In this document: positions 6,296-14,146 of the stretch, one piece after another
Numbering within the stretch: position 1 is the stretch's first letter
Layout of the letters: each line of letters starts with the position of its first letter
DNA from: Methanoregula sp.
Lineage (GTDB): Archaea; Halobacteriota; Methanomicrobia; Methanomicrobiales; Methanospirillaceae
Assembly (NCBI RefSeq): GCF_023227875.1
Contig: NZ_JALOCH010000024.1
Span: forward strand, 1-18,981
Direction: 5' to 3'
Length of the DNA stretch: 18,981 nucleotides
Position numbers and translations under genes: made by a program
The notes under the pieces: model-generated
The model's input: the letters and a program-made list of their open reading frames with translations, nothing else
The model's database searches: none
Told to the model about the DNA's origin: nothing

Positions 6296-7345
6296 ATGGA
6301 CTGGGGGTACATCAACGCCAGGATGCGGGGCATGAAGAGCCGGCTTTTGGACCACCATACGCTCGACAATCTCGTCCTCCAGCCGGATCTCGACTCGCTC
6401 GAAAGCGAGCTCGAGAAGACCCCTTACCGCGAGGACCTGATCGAGGCCCGGGGCAGGTACGCCGGTATGCCCGCGATCGAGCATGCGCTCCGGAACAACT
6501 TTGTACGGACGTTCCGGAAGGTCCTTGATTTCTCAAAGGAGAAGGAAGCTTTGCTGTACATCAGGATCTTCCTTCACCGCTGGGACGTCCAGAACATCAA
6601 GACCGTGCTCCGCGGGAAGAACATCCACATCACAAACGAAGAGATCCTCGAATGTATCGTGCCTGCAGGCGAGCTGGACGAGGTGACACTGACCGAACTT
6701 GTCCGGCAGCCGGACATGAAAGCAGTGATCGACCTGCTCGCCACCTGGCGCATCCCCTATGCGACCCCGCTCACCTCCGCTTTCCCCGAGTTCGCAAAGA
6801 ACGGGGATCTCGGCATGCTCGAGTGTGCGCTCGACCGGTATTATTACGAGGATGCACTCCTCGCAGTAAAGGACAAATCGCGCAATAACGCGATGATCCG
6901 GGATATCCTCTCCCTCGAGGTTGATGTCGTGAACATCAAGACGGCCCTGCGGATGATCCGCGACGGCGTTGCACCGGATGAAGCGAGAAAGTTCCTGCTC
7001 CCCGGGGGGCGGGAGCTTGACGCGAAGAAGCTTGATCGTCTCCTTGCGCTCCATACGATCGAGGACGCTCTTGCCATGCTCGCGAACACACGGTACCGTT
7101 TCCTCTCCGGTATACCTGAGGAGGTTCTGCGGGCCCAGAAAATTTCCGTTATAGAAAAAAAGCTGGAGCGGTACCTGGTCCAGGAGGGCGTCAGGTTGTT
7201 CCTTGGCGATCCCTTAAGTGTCGCCTCGCTCATCGGGTACTTCTGGGCAAAGTACAACGAGATCACCAACATCCGGGTCATCTCGCGATGCAAGACCGCG
7301 GATTTTTCGATCGAGAACCTGAGGGAGGAGCTCGTGTATGTATAA
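6296..7345 (+). CDS. atpC: A-type ATP synthase subunit C (central stalk socket)
   Basis: The 349-residue, mostly helical protein fits subunit C (AhaC/VatC, the d-subunit type). This funnel-shaped piece sits on the K ring and receives the D/F rotor shaft. The N-terminal WGYINARMRGMKSRLLD and the C-terminal GYFWAKYNEITNIRVISRCK segment, with the Y-x-x-x-K-x-x-E-x-x-N-x-R pattern, are typical. The open frame extends upstream to 5957, but ATG 6296, preceded by GGAGG (6286-6290) at five bases, gives the normal length and start. It overlaps the atpF start by eight bases, consistent with coupled translation. Confidence 0.92.
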   Translation: MDWGYINARMRGMKSRLLDHHTLDNLVLQPDLDSLESELEKTPYREDLIEARGRYAGMPAIEHALRNNFVRTFRKVLDFSKEKEALLYIRIFLHRWDVQNIKTVLRGKNIHITNEEILECIVPAGELDEVTLTELVRQPDMKAVIDLLATWRIPYATPLTSAFPEFAKNGDLGMLECALDRYYYEDALLAVKDKSRNNAMIRDILSLEVDVVNIKTALRMIRDGVAPDEARKFLLPGGRELDAKKLDRLLALHTIEDALAMLANTRYRFLSGIPEEVLRAQKISVIEKKLERYLVQEGVRLFLGDPLSVASLIGYFWAKYNEITNIRVISRCKTADFSIENLREELVYV

Positions 7346-7658
7346 ATTTGTCATCGTCACGGACAGCGACCGGGCATCCGGGTTCCGGCTTGCGGGGGCA
7401 GAGGTGTTCGAGGCGAAGGACACGGAGGAGGCCCGGGTCGTGATCCCTCCCCTGCTCCACAAAGACGATATCGGGATTGTGGCAGTGAACGAGGAGTACA
7501 TGCTCGCGCTCGATGAGAAGCTGATGGACAGGATCGAGAAGATGCACCGCCCTCTCATCATCCCGATCCCCTCGAAATCCAAGGAGATGGACCGCCGGAC
7601 CTATATCGAGCGGCTGCTCCGGAAGGCGATCGGGTACAACATCGTGCTGAAAAGGTGA
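7338..7658 (+). CDS. atpF: A-type ATP synthase subunit F (central stalk)
   Basis: The 106-residue protein has the small alternating beta/alpha fold of subunit F. The N-terminal strand is FVIVTDSDRASGFRLAGAEVF, a middle segment is DIGIVAVNEEYM, then PLIIPIPSK, and a C-terminal helix of about 20 residues follows. It binds subunit D in the rotating shaft. ATG 7338 lies inside the last codons of atpC, with GGGAGGAG just before it. Length is normal for the family. Confidence 0.92.
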   Translation: MYKFVIVTDSDRASGFRLAGAEVFEAKDTEEARVVIPPLLHKDDIGIVAVNEEYMLALDEKLMDRIEKMHRPLIIPIPSKSKEMDRRTYIERLLRKAIGYNIVLKR

Positions 7659-7662
7659 TGAT

Positions 7663-9402
7663 ATGATTACAGGAACAATTTCACGGATCTCAGGCCCGGT
7701 GATTATGGCCAAGGGCATGAAGGGGTCCAAGATGTACGACGTGGTGAAGGTCGGGACCGAGGCCCTCCGCGGCGAGATCATCCGGCTCGAAGGGGATGAG
7801 GCAGTCATCCAGGTATACGAGGATACGACTGGTCTCACGCTGGGCGAGGCCGTAGAGAATACGGAGACCCCGCTCTCCGTGGAGCTGGGACCCGGCCTCC
7901 TTGCTTCTATCTATGACGGCGTCCAGCGCCCACTGCCGGTTCTCCTGAAGCTGAGTGGCGACTTCATCGGTCGCGGGATTACAGCCCCGGGGCTCGACCG
8001 TGAAAAGAAATGGGAGTTCGTACCCGTGGCAAAGAACGGCGACATGCTCGGGCCCGGGGATGTCATTGGCACGGTGAAAGAGTTCCAGTTCGAGCACCGG
8101 GTCCTCGTCCCCCCGAAGGTGTCCGGAAAGGTTACCGGGATCCGGGCGGGTTCGTTCACGGTCGAGGAGATCGTCTGTGTGCTTGACAATAAAATTCAGC
8201 TCCCTATGATGCAGTCCTGGCCGGTCCGGATCCCCCGGCCCCACGTAAAGAAACTCGACCCCCTGCTGCCGCTCATCACCGGGCAGCGGGTCTTTGACTG
8301 CATGTTCCCGGTCACGAAAGGCGGGACGGCAATGATCCCGGGGGGCTTTGGGACCGGCAAGACCGTATCAGAACAGACGCTTGCGAAGTGGTCGGATACC
8401 CAGATCGTAGTCTACATCGGGTGCGGGGAGCGGGGCAACGAGATGACGGACGTGCTCGAAGAGTTTCCCGAGCTCGTCGACCCCCGGACGAAACTCCCGC
8501 TGATCGAGCGGACGATCCTGATCGCGAATACCTCGAACATGCCGGTTGCTGCCCGCGAGGCTTCGATCTATACCGGGATCACGATCGCGGAATACTTCCG
8601 GGACATGGGATATGATGTGGCGCTGCTGGCGGACTCAACCTCCCGCTGGGGCGAGGCGCTGCGCGAGGTCTCGGGCCGGCTCGAAGAGATGCCGGGCGAA
8701 GAGGGCTATCCTGCCTATCTTGCAACCCGGCTCTCGGCCTTCTACGAGCGGGCGGGCCGGGTCATCTGTCTCGGGGCCGGTGAGCGGAACGGATCGATCA
8801 CGGTCGTGGGCGCGGTCTCCCCTCCCGGTGGCGACTTCTCGGAGCCGATCACCCAGAACACGCTCCGTGTTGTCGGGACATTCTGGGCGCTGGACACGAA
8901 CCTCGCTTACCGCCGTCACTTCCCGTCAGTAAACTGGATCAAGAGTTACTCGCTCTACCTAGACTGCATTTCGGAGTGGTACGACAAGAACATTGCCCGC
9001 GACTGGCGGGAGCTCCGGGAGAAGGCGATGTACCTGCTCCAGAAGGAGGTGGAGCTGCAGGAGATTGTCCAGCTGGTGGGCCCGGATGCCCTGCCCGACA
9101 GCGAGAAGGCAATCCTCGATGTGACCCGGATGATCCGCGAGGACTTCCTCCAGCAGAGCGCGTACAGCGACACGGACTCGTTCTGCCCTATCGAGAAGCA
9201 GTACCTGATGCTCAAGGTGATAATGACATATTACGAACAGGCTAACCTGGCGATGAACCGGGGGGTCAGCCTCCGGCAGGTGCAGGTGCTCCCGCTAAAG
9301 GCAACGATCGGGCGGATGAAGGATGCCGGTGAAACGGATGAGGTCCGGAAGATGATCGATGAGGTTACTGCTTCAATCTCAGGACTTGAGGTGGAGAAAT
9401 GA
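7663..9402 (+). CDS. atpA: A-type ATP synthase catalytic subunit A
   Basis: The 579-residue protein is the ATP-binding catalytic subunit of A1. A beta-barrel N-terminal part (about 1-75) is followed by the family's non-homologous insert (about 110-190). The P-loop is GGFGTGKT (227-234). YIGCGERGNEMTDVLEEFPEL follows with the catalytic Glu, then the ADSTSRWGEALREVSGRLEEMPGEEGYP signature. The P-loop differs from the GPFGSGKT common in archaeal A subunits. AGGTGATGAT directly before ATG 7663 is a strong ribosome site. Its stop overlaps the atpB start in ATGA. It works as an A3B3 hexamer with subunit B. Confidence 0.96.
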   Translation: MITGTISRISGPVIMAKGMKGSKMYDVVKVGTEALRGEIIRLEGDEAVIQVYEDTTGLTLGEAVENTETPLSVELGPGLLASIYDGVQRPLPVLLKLSGDFIGRGITAPGLDREKKWEFVPVAKNGDMLGPGDVIGTVKEFQFEHRVLVPPKVSGKVTGIRAGSFTVEEIVCVLDNKIQLPMMQSWPVRIPRPHVKKLDPLLPLITGQRVFDCMFPVTKGGTAMIPGGFGTGKTVSEQTLAKWSDTQIVVYIGCGERGNEMTDVLEEFPELVDPRTKLPLIERTILIANTSNMPVAAREASIYTGITIAEYFRDMGYDVALLADSTSRWGEALREVSGRLEEMPGEEGYPAYLATRLSAFYERAGRVICLGAGERNGSITVVGAVSPPGGDFSEPITQNTLRVVGTFWALDTNLAYRRHFPSVNWIKSYSLYLDCISEWYDKNIARDWRELREKAMYLLQKEVELQEIVQLVGPDALPDSEKAILDVTRMIREDFLQQSAYSDTDSFCPIEKQYLMLKVIMTYYEQANLAMNRGVSLRQVQVLPLKATIGRMKDAGETDEVRKMIDEVTASISGLEVEK

Positions 9403-10829
9403 AAGATACGTCGCTGCTGACCAAGGAGTACCGGACGATCGATTACGTCTCCGGCCCGCTGATCTTCGTCAACGGGGTCCTCGGGGCATCGTACGGGGAG
9501 ATCGTGAAGATCACCCTCAAAGATGGCGAGGTGCGGACCGGGCAGGTGCTCGACATATCAGAGGAGCATGCGGTCGTCCAGGTTTTCGAGGGTACCCGGG
9601 GGATCGACCTTGTGGGGACCACGGCCCGGTTCATCGGGGAGCCGGCCCGGATCAATGTCTCCAAAGACATGCTTGGCCGCATCTTCACCGGTGTCGGGAC
9701 AGCACGTGACGGTGGCCCCGATATTATCCCGGAGGCCATGCTGGACATTGCCGGGACGCCAATCAACCCGTCGGCCCGGGATAAGCCCGCCGACTTTATC
9801 CAGACCGGCATGTCGGCGATCGACGGCCTCAACACGCTCGTGCGGGGCCAGAAGCTGCCGATCTTCTCCGGCTCGGGCCTGCCGGCGAGCAAGCTCGCTG
9901 CCCAGATCGCCCGGCAGGCGAAGGTCCGGGGCGAGGGCGAGGAGTTCGCGGTGGTCTTTGTTGCCATGGGGATCACCCACAAGGAGGCCTCGTTCTTCAT
10001 GCAGGATTTCGAGCGGACGGGTGCGCTCGACCGCGTAGTCTTCTTCATGAATCTCGCCGATGACCCGACGGTCGAGCGGCTCGCGGCCCCGCGGTGTGGC
10101 CTCACGGTAGCGGAGTTCCTTGCCTTTACGCATAACCTCCACGTGCTCGTGATCTTAACGGACATGATCAATTACTGTGAGGCGCTTCGCGAGATCTCGA
10201 CCGCCCGCGAGGAAGTGCCCGGCCGGCGGGGGTACCCGGGCTACATGTACACCGACCTCGCCTCCATCTACGAGCGGGCCGGCAGGCTGAAAGGAAAGAC
10301 CGGGTCGATCACGCAGATCCCGATCCTGACCATGCCGGACGACGATATCACCCACCCGGTTCCCGATCTCACAGGCTACATAACCGAGGGCCAGATCGTG
10401 CTCTCGCGGGATATCTTCCGGCGCGGGGGCGACCCGCCGGTTGATGCCCTGCCCTGCCTCTCCCGGCTCATGAACCTCGGCATCGGGCCGGGCAAGACCC
10501 GGGAGGACCACCGTGGCGTGGCGGACCAGCTCTATGCCAGTTACGCGTACGGCCGTGACCTGCGCCGGCTCGTTGCGATTGTCGGAGAGGAGGCGCTCAC
10601 CGACCTTGACCGGAAGTACCTGAAGTTCGCAGACGGGTTCGAGCGGCAGTTCATTACGCAGGGTGACGATGACCGTTCCATCGAGACCACGCTTGCCATT
10701 GCCTGGGACCTCTTTGCCACCCTGCCGGTTGACGAACTCAAGCGGATCAAGCGGGAGCATATCAAAAAATACCACCCGGCGGCACAGGAAGCCGCAGGGG
10801 ACGCGCCGGAAAAAACCGCTGGGAGCTGA
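9399..10829 (+). CDS. atpB: A-type ATP synthase regulatory subunit B
   Basis: The 476-residue protein is the non-catalytic nucleotide-binding partner of subunit A. It keeps the A/B fold, with the barrel EYRTIDYVSGPLIFV near the start, a degenerate P-loop region (KLPIFSGSGLPASKLAAQIARQ, about 148-169) and YPGYMYTDLASIYERAGR (about 277-294), the family signature. The usual PHNE after SGSGL is PASK here. The start overlaps the atpA stop by four bases (ATGA). The C-terminal tail after about 460 is Ala/Glu-rich and variable. Confidence 0.95.
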   Translation: MKDTSLLTKEYRTIDYVSGPLIFVNGVLGASYGEIVKITLKDGEVRTGQVLDISEEHAVVQVFEGTRGIDLVGTTARFIGEPARINVSKDMLGRIFTGVGTARDGGPDIIPEAMLDIAGTPINPSARDKPADFIQTGMSAIDGLNTLVRGQKLPIFSGSGLPASKLAAQIARQAKVRGEGEEFAVVFVAMGITHKEASFFMQDFERTGALDRVVFFMNLADDPTVERLAAPRCGLTVAEFLAFTHNLHVLVILTDMINYCEALREISTAREEVPGRRGYPGYMYTDLASIYERAGRLKGKTGSITQIPILTMPDDDITHPVPDLTGYITEGQIVLSRDIFRRGGDPPVDALPCLSRLMNLGIGPGKTREDHRGVADQLYASYAYGRDLRRLVAIVGEEALTDLDRKYLKFADGFERQFITQGDDDRSIETTLAIAWDLFATLPVDELKRIKREHIKKYHPAAQEAAGDAPEKTAGS

Positions 10830-10835
10830 ACATCC

Positions 10836-11513
10836 ATGGAACAGGTCAAGCCCACCCGGATGGAGCTGATGAAGAAGAAGGCGCAGATCAAGCTCGCGGA
10901 GCAGGGCCGGGACCTGCTGCGGGAGAAGATGGACGCGCTCATCCAGGAGTTCTTCAAGATCCTCTCCAGCGTCTCGGACTCCCGGGACGAGCTGGAGCAG
11001 GTCTCGCGGGCTGCGGACCAGGCGCTGATGATCGCGGCAGCGGTTGACGACCCGGTGACGCTGAAGTCCGCATCGTTTGCCACCCGGCGGGCGATCACGG
11101 TTGGCATCACCGGCAAGAACATCATGGGCGTGCCGGTCCCGGTGATCGAGAAGAAGCGGGTCTCGAAGAGCATGATGGAGCGGGGCTACGGTATCATCGC
11201 CACGAGCGCCCGGATCGATGAGACCGCCGAACGGTACGAGGTGGAACTGGACCTGTTGATCAAGCTCGCCGAGACCGAGACCGCGATGCGGCGGCTCGGG
11301 GCCGAGATCCAGATGAACCGCCGGCGCGTGAATGCCCTCGAGCAGATCCTGATCCCGGAGCTGAAGGGGCAGGCGAAGTACATCAAGAACGCGATCGAGG
11401 AGCGGGAACGGGAGGACCTGTTCCGTTTAAAGAAAGTGAAGTCTATTCTGGAGAGGAAGAAGAAGAAGGCGAGGGAGAGGAAGCAAAAGGAGGAGAAAAA
11501 AGACAATCTCTAA
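10836..11513 (+). CDS. atpD: A-type ATP synthase subunit D (central shaft)
   Basis: The 225-residue protein has the long N- and C-terminal helices of subunit D, equivalent to gamma in F-ATPases. PTRMELMKKKAQIKLAEQGRDLLREKMDAL opens the protein, and LGAEIQMNRRRVNALEQILIPEL (about 149-171) is the conserved start of the second helix. A very basic/acidic tail (Lys/Glu-rich, about 185-225) follows. It rotates inside A3B3. It is the last gene of the operon; no subunit G follows. Its stop at 11511-11513 overlaps the stop of the convergent TcmP gene. Confidence 0.94.
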   Translation: MEQVKPTRMELMKKKAQIKLAEQGRDLLREKMDALIQEFFKILSSVSDSRDELEQVSRAADQALMIAAAVDDPVTLKSASFATRRAITVGITGKNIMGVPVPVIEKKRVSKSMMERGYGIIATSARIDETAERYEVELDLLIKLAETETAMRRLGAEIQMNRRRVNALEQILIPELKGQAKYIKNAIEEREREDLFRLKKVKSILERKKKKARERKQKEEKKDNL

Positions 11514-12475
11514 TCTTGAAACAATCTCATTTGGTCTTTTGGAATGTGTTTTTCAACACTGATTCTCTCGGCATCCTGTTTCCATTGATGTATCCAGGCA
11601 TTATATTCCTTCATTCCTTCTTGTTTCATAAGATAATGACCTGCATTACTATCAGTACATAAGAATAGGACATAGACAATAGCAGTTTCATTTGTTGTAT
11701 TTATTTCAACGATTATCGGGGGTTTTTCATAGAGCTCTGATAACCGTTCTGCATATAGTTCGACAAGAGCTTTTCTTGTATTGTCATACTTTACCATTAA
11801 TGAGTCAAATTTCGGTCGCCATTCAGTCTCATCAAGACCAAGCATGGTAGTTATTGTATGAGAGTTGATGTTGACATTCATCTGAAGCCCATAGGTCATT
11901 AGTGTGATAATCATCTCGGGCCGCCTTTCTCGCAGGGATCCATCTTTTGCAGTCCATTGACCCTTGAGAGTCCCAATTTTTTCAATAATTTCCCATGGAA
12001 GATCTGAAGCCGCATGGGGATCTAAAATCCAGAGGCTGGGAAATTTCGGATTAATATATTTACACGCTTCTTCAACAGCATCGTTGATCTCTAATGTCTC
12101 GATAACTGGTCGAATTCTTGAATATTTTGATAAAAGTCGTTCAAGGTTTTCTTTCTGCTCTCGACATCGTTCTGCTTTTGGATGATAGGTATTCAGAAAA
12201 AGCGTTCGGCCTTTGGGATAATTCTCAAGACAATCTGCTGCAAGGACTGCAGAACCTGGCCAAGTCGGCTCCGACAATCTGTGTTTTTTACTTTCATCAC
12301 AGTAGCATAAACCAGTTGACGCGAATAAATCAAAAATATCAAGCGTTGGAGGACTCTTTTTTACATGATCTACCCATATCTTTAGATAAAATTCAATGAA
12401 GGCATGCTTCTTCCTTGTGTGCCATTTTACTCTTTCATAATGAAAGCCATCTTTATCTTGGTAAAATTCATCCAT
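11510..12475 (-). CDS. tcmP: Three-Cys-motif partner protein (TcmP)
   Basis: The 321-residue protein fits the TcmP family, named for its repeated pairing with three-Cys-motif (Gp37/Gp68, DUF5131) proteins; the partner is the divergent neighbour here. The N-terminal KKHAFIEFYLKIWV helix, DIFDLFASTGLCYC (46-59) and WILDPHAASDLPWEII (149-164) follow the pattern of the family, with a DLFAGxG-like loop and a DPxG-like strand end. This resembles an S-adenosylmethionine-methyltransferase-type Rossmann fold, but no activity is established from sequence. The gene is markedly AT-richer than atpD, whose stop it overlaps tail to tail by three bases. A TATA-like TTATATTATG stretch upstream of the start suggests a short leader. 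Confidence 0.78.
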   Translation of the reverse strand: MDEFYQDKDGFHYERVKWHTRKKHAFIEFYLKIWVDHVKKSPPTLDIFDLFASTGLCYCDESKKHRLSEPTWPGSAVLAADCLENYPKGRTLFLNTYHPKAERCREQKENLERLLSKYSRIRPVIETLEINDAVEEACKYINPKFPSLWILDPHAASDLPWEIIEKIGTLKGQWTAKDGSLRERRPEMIITLMTYGLQMNVNINSHTITTMLGLDETEWRPKFDSLMVKYDNTRKALVELYAERLSELYEKPPIIVEINTTNETAIVYVLFLCTDSNAGHYLMKQEGMKEYNAWIHQWKQDAERISVEKHIPKDQMRLFQD

Positions 12476-12554
12476 TGAAGATCAATTATACATAATATAA
12501 CATAAATTTTAATGGGAAAACCAATAAGCGATTGCATCAGAGGCATTGTGAGAA
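12476..12554. promoter_or_regulatory. Shared divergent promoter of tcmP and the DUF5131 gene
   Basis: The 79 bases between the two starts are strongly AT-rich, with TATACATAATATAAC and AAATTTTAA stretches that can serve as TATA boxes in both directions. The two genes are probably expressed together from this spacer. Confidence 0.5.
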
Positions 12555-13283
12555 ATGTCTCAGAACTCCGGCATCGAATGGACAGAGACCACATGGAACC
12601 CGGTCACCGGGTGCAGCAAGATCAGCCCGGGCTGTAAGCACTGCTATGCAGAGCGGATGGCTCTCCGGCTCCAGGCCATGGGCCAGCCGAATTACCGGAA
12701 CGGTTTTGCGGTCACGCTGCACGAGCGGATGCTCCCCCTTCCGCTTGAGTGGAGAAAGCCCCGGATGATCTTTGTCAATTCGATGAGCGATCTTTTCCAC
12801 AAGGATGTACCGACGCCGTTCATCAGGAAAACTTTTGATGTCATGCGAAAGGCATCGTGGCATACTTTTCAGGTCCTCACCAAACGCTCTGATCGTTTCC
12901 GGGAGATCGAGCAATCGATCACAATACCGAAAAATGTCTGGCTCGGTGTCAGTGTTGAGTGCGAGGATTATCTCTATCGCATTGATGATCTCCGGGCAAC
13001 GAACGCACCGGTTAAATTCCTGTCGCTTGAACCCTTGATCGGTCCGCTGCCGGGCTTGAACCTTGAGGGCATTGACTGGGTAATTGTCGGCGGGGAGTCA
13101 GGACCCGGGGCACGGTTGATGAAGGAAGAGTGGGTGACGGATATACGGGATGCCTGTCTCAAATCGAATGTTCCCTTCTTCTTCAAACAGTGGGGTGGCG
13201 TTTTCAAGAAACGTGCTGGCCGGGAGCTTGATGGGAGAACGTGGGATCAGATGCCAGCCCAGGTGTCATCCGGAATTGCATAA
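12555..13283 (+). CDS. DUF5131 / phage Gp37-Gp68 family three-Cys-motif protein
   Basis: The 242-residue protein starts with IEWTETTWNPVTGCSKISPGCKHCYAER, the family hallmark. C20, C27 and C30 form a CX6CX2C set likely to bind an Fe-S cluster, in the manner of radical SAM enzymes. Further family segments are RMIFVNSMSDLFH (about 70-82), FQVLTKR (about 103-109), LGVSVE (about 128-133), FLSLEPLIGP (about 152-161), IDWVIVGGESGPGAR (about 171-185) and FFFKQWGG (about 206-213). Length is normal. The family occurs in phages and scattered genomes; its substrate is unknown to me. It stands head-to-head with tcmP, its known partner family. Confidence 0.88.
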   Translation: MSQNSGIEWTETTWNPVTGCSKISPGCKHCYAERMALRLQAMGQPNYRNGFAVTLHERMLPLPLEWRKPRMIFVNSMSDLFHKDVPTPFIRKTFDVMRKASWHTFQVLTKRSDRFREIEQSITIPKNVWLGVSVECEDYLYRIDDLRATNAPVKFLSLEPLIGPLPGLNLEGIDWVIVGGESGPGARLMKEEWVTDIRDACLKSNVPFFFKQWGGVFKKRAGRELDGRTWDQMPAQVSSGIA

Positions 13284-13319
13284 ATTTTTAGTAAGCGCAT
13301 GGGGTATCTCAGCTGATGA

Positions 13320-13490
13320 ATTTTCAATCAAACCTTGATTGAAATTTTTTCAGCAGACCCTGCTCAATTTTTTTCAATCACCCCACGAACCCCTGCTCAA
13401 AACCCGCGAGCAGATCAATCAGACCTTGTTTAAAATTTTTCAACCGGACCCTGCTTAAAAAAATAATCACCAGACACTGGTTGTAAAAAA
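13320..13490. repeat. Cluster of small palindromes with an ACC-type loop
   Basis: Several short hairpins share a three-base loop (ACC or ACA) and flanking T- and A-runs but differ in the arms. TTTCAATCAA (13323-13332) pairs with TTGATTGAAA (13336-13345). AGCAG (13353-13357) pairs with CTGCT (13361-13365). ACCAG (13470-13474) pairs with CTGGT (13478-13482). Degenerate units lie near 13420-13435 and 13440-13458. Arm changes are matched on both sides, so the stem, not the exact sequence, appears kept. The same unit recurs near 18096 and 18246. Confidence 0.6.
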
Positions 13491-13939
13491 GTACCCGGAT
13501 CCGGACCCCCTGCCATTTCCCGGGCCAGCCTTTTCCACAGGATCTAAGTTCACTCATCATCCAAAAGGCAACAATTAGACGTTTTTCAGAGGCTGAAATG
13601 ACCCCCATATGAGCCAGATAACACTAATTCAGTCTTCGTTTAAAATCAGTGCTCTATAATTCGCAAAAAAATGCGACTATCAGAAAATCGACTCTTCAGA
13701 ATGGGCTCAGATTGGCAAAATACGCCCAAATTGAGGAGAGGGGTTACAAGGGCATCGTACGTCCCGGGCACCTCCGAAGAAGAGGGGTTTACTCTGCTGA
13801 GACCGTTGAATGTACCAACTTTTTTATTTATACTGCAGTAGAGTTATTTCACTCACGGGACGTTGGCTGTACCTTGAAAGGAAAAATTTCCAGCATAACC
13901 CTGTAAAAATAAACGAATCCAGACACTCCGGGCATTACC
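13490..13939. other. Intergenic stretch, possible structured RNA
   Basis: No convincing gene is seen here. An 85-codon frame (13649-13906) has no recognisable motif and no ribosome site. CTCAGATTGGC (13706-13716) pairs with GCCCAAATTGAG (13724-13735) with two irregularities, CCTC (13771-13774) pairs with GAGG (13782-13785), and a T-run follows at 13820-13825. A TTTAAAA at 13639-13645 could be its TATA box. GGAAA/TTTCC (13881-13892) is a small palindrome, and AAAAATAAA near 13905 may be the promoter of the J-domain gene. Confidence 0.25.
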
Positions 13940-14146
13940 ATGAACACCACTGATTTTTATGAAATACTGGGTGTCCGACCCGATGCAACACCGGAGGATA
14001 TCAAAAATGCATACCACCAGCTCGCGCATACCTGTCATCCCGATGTCAGCACATTACCTGATGCTGAAGAGAGGATGACGAAGATCAATGAGGCATATGC
14101 GGTGGTGAGCGATCCTGAAAAACGCCGTATCTATGGAGCATTCTGA
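13940..14146 (+). CDS. J-domain protein, 5' part cut by an IS element
   Basis: The 68-codon frame is a nearly complete J domain: DFYEILGV (5-12), helix II with KNAYHQLAHTC, the essential HPD (33-35), helix III INEAYAVVSDPEKRRIY (49-65). J domains bind and stimulate DnaK (Hsp70). After Y65 the frame runs into the left end of the IS5-family element and stops after three foreign residues (GAF). J domains normally continue YDR at this point, and those residues are found at 15255-15260, beyond the element. The truncated peptide still has its HPD and might fold, but it has lost its membrane anchor and TPR part. Confidence 0.85.
   Translation: MNTTDFYEILGVRPDATPEDIKNAYHQLAHTCHPDVSTLPDAEERMTKINEAYAVVSDPEKRRIYGAF
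14132..14135 (+). repeat. Left target-site duplication (TATG)
   Basis: TATG here is repeated exactly at 15252-15255 on the other side of the IS element. It is the four-base duplication made on insertion and includes the Tyr65 codon of the J-domain gene. Confidence 0.85.

Noticed and set aside
13320..13490. CRISPR array
   Set aside because: Repeat units are palindromes of unequal spacing with diverged arms; no constant repeat with unique spacers of regular length and no cas genes.
13649..13906. 85-codon plus-strand frame
   Set aside because: No ribosome site, no recognisable motif, and codon use unlike neighbouring genes; stems and a T-run in the same stretch fit an RNA better.
14113..14131. 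CCTGAAAAACG as an outer copy of the IS end
   Set aside because: It resembles the terminal repeat but encodes the conserved DPEKRR of the J domain; the TATG duplication fixes the true end at 14136.
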